Shown here: piece by piece, positions 63,285-64,000 of the stretch
How positions within the stretch are numbered: position 1 is the stretch's first letter
How the letters are laid out: every line of letters begins with the position of its first letter
Assembly (NCBI GenBank): GCA_035499555.1
Contig: DATJYO010000046.1
Coordinates: forward strand, 1 to 64,000
Reading direction: 5' to 3'
Origin: Bog-159 sp035499555
GTDB lineage: Bacteria; Acidobacteriota; Terriglobia; Bryobacterales; Bryobacteraceae
Length of the DNA stretch: 64,000 nt
Notes under the pieces: model-generated
The model's input: only the letters and a program-made list of their open reading frames with translations
What the model was told of the DNA's origin: nothing
The model's database searches: none
Program-made: the position numbers and the translations under genes

Positions 63285-64000
63285 TTGGATATCCCGGCGT
63301 ACCTGGCGCGCATCGCGTATAGCGGACCACTCGCGGTATCCTCCGAAACATTGCGCGGACTGCACCTGGCGCATCTCTACGCCGTACCGTTCGAGAACCT
63401 CGACATTCACCTGGGCCGGCCGATCCAACTGAACACCGCGGCCTTGTTCGACAAAATCGTCACCCGGCGCCGCGGCGGTTTCTGCTATGAGCTGAACGGC
63501 CTGTTCGCCGCCTTCCTGTGCGAACTGGGCTTCCGCGTCACACTGCTCTCGTCGGAGGTCGCGCGCCAGGCAGGCGGCTATAGTCCCCCTTACGATCACC
63601 TGGCGCTGCGTGTAGATCTGGAACGGCCCTGGCTGGTGGATGTGGGCTTCGGTGAAGGATTCCGCCTGCCCTTGCGGCTGGACGATGTCAACGCCCAGCC
63701 CCAGGGCGACTCCGCGTACGTCATCCTCACCGAAGGCGAGTACCGCTTGTTGCTGCGCCGCGACGGCGGCGGCGACTGGGCGCCGCAATACCGCTTCACG
63801 CTCGCGCCGCGCACCTTGGACGAATTCGCCGCCCGCTGCCTGTTTCATCAGACCTCGCCCGAGTCGCACTTCACGCAAGCCCGTATCTGCACGCGGGCGA
63901 CGCCCGAAGGGCGCCTGACTCTGAGTGAGATGCGGTTCATCACCAAGACCGCCGCCGGACGTGCGGAGCGCTCGCTGGCCGGCGCGGAAGAATACGCCGC
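63285..64000 (+). CDS. Arylamine N-acetyltransferase, partial (runs off the window)
   Basis: The first 238 codons of an arylamine N-acetyltransferase (NAT), open to the window edge. The catalytic triad is complete: C67 in RRGGFCYELNGLF, H105 in YDHLAL and D119 in LVDVGFG. It acetylates arylamines or hydrazines with acetyl-CoA in the cytosol. The start is TTG 63285, since no ATG or GTG in frame precedes the conserved N-terminus (PAYLARIAYSG). The gene would be about 270-280 residues if normal, so most of it is here. Confidence 0.9.
   Translation, partial: MDIPAYLARIAYSGPLAVSSETLRGLHLAHLYAVPFENLDIHLGRPIQLNTAALFDKIVTRRRGGFCYELNGLFAAFLCELGFRVTLLSSEVARQAGGYSPPYDHLALRVDLERPWLVDVGFGEGFRLPLRLDDVNAQPQGDSAYVILTEGEYRLLLRRDGGGDWAPQYRFTLAPRTLDEFAARCLFHQTSPESHFTQARICTRATPEGRLTLSEMRFITKTAAGRAERSLAGAEEYA

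Overview
The window looks like a piece of chromosome from an acidobacterium, most likely of the Solibacter/Bryobacter group (Bryobacterales). The reasons are the very high G+C content, two orphan MacB-like permeases of the 'acidobacterial duplicated orphan permease' type (33811-36261 and 60378-62807), a TPR-CHAT protein in an operon with a sigma and an anti-sigma factor, a Ser/Thr kinase, a GH9 glycosidase and Tat-exported dehydrogenases. This assignment is inference from gene content. I saw no tRNA, rRNA, CRISPR array, insertion sequence or phage gene. Most genes are housekeeping or carbohydrate-metabolic, with accessory pieces between them.

Layout. 1-4.8 kb: 5' end of an MBL-fold hydrolase with a non-standard start, a zinc-type alcohol dehydrogenase/quinone reductase, a SnoaL-like protein, a sigma-54 response regulator with its histidine kinase, and a PilZ protein. 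5-9 kb: TPR lipoprotein, YVTN beta-propeller, an unknown protein. 9-13.4 kb: ROK sugar kinase and xylulokinase, facing a biotin carboxylase/biotin carrier pair. 13.5-20.8 kb: a flagellar-rod-like miniprotein, a sugar isomerase-like protein and Gfo/Idh/MocA oxidoreductase pair, a GAF protein with a good promoter, a BNR/YCF48-type propeller, a beta-hydroxyacid dehydrogenase divergent from a D-2-hydroxyacid dehydrogenase, and a parvulin-like PPIase. 20.8-24.4 kb: radical SAM/SPASM protein, class II photolyase carrying an in-frame palindromic insertion, and a TIGR01777 epimerase. 24.5-29.5 kb: a multi-membrane-span Ser/Thr kinase overlapping a YjhG-type xylonate dehydratase, then a small HExxH lipoprotein. 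29.6-33.7 kb: ileS-lspA-lgt. 33.8-40.3 kb: an orphan permease and a molybdenum hydroxylase operon ending in a 71-residue Cys-rich protein. 40.3-45.4 kb: double-VOC protein, two overlapping thymidylate-kinase-like proteins that lack the P-loop lysine, SixA phosphatase, DUF2252 protein and a sedolisin without propeptide. 45.4-51.2 kb: outer-membrane-type protein, ACT-domain protein, and the operon TPR-CHAT / sigma factor / zinc-finger anti-sigma factor. 51.5-64 kb: galT, GH9 glycosidase, TPR protein, yvcK, glmU, aceE, second orphan permease, a small secreted protein and a partial arylamine N-acetyltransferase.

How the genes work together. Several genes bear on pentose and two-carbon metabolism (xylulokinase, xylonate dehydratase, 2-hydroxyacid and beta-hydroxyacid dehydrogenases, aldehyde-oxidase-like molybdoenzyme), but they are scattered and any joint pathway is inference. 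lspA and lgt mature lipoproteins such as the TPR lipoprotein at 5041. The strongest candidates for something not well described are (i) the caspase-like TPR-CHAT / sigma / anti-sigma operon at 47417-51165, which resembles in architecture the protease-sigma module of type III-E CRISPR but has no CRISPR parts; (ii) the palindromic element that has entered the photolyase reading frame at 22869-22961, with a relative at 40323-40378; and (iii) the paired P-loop-altered thymidylate-kinase-like proteins with SixA at 41264-43183.
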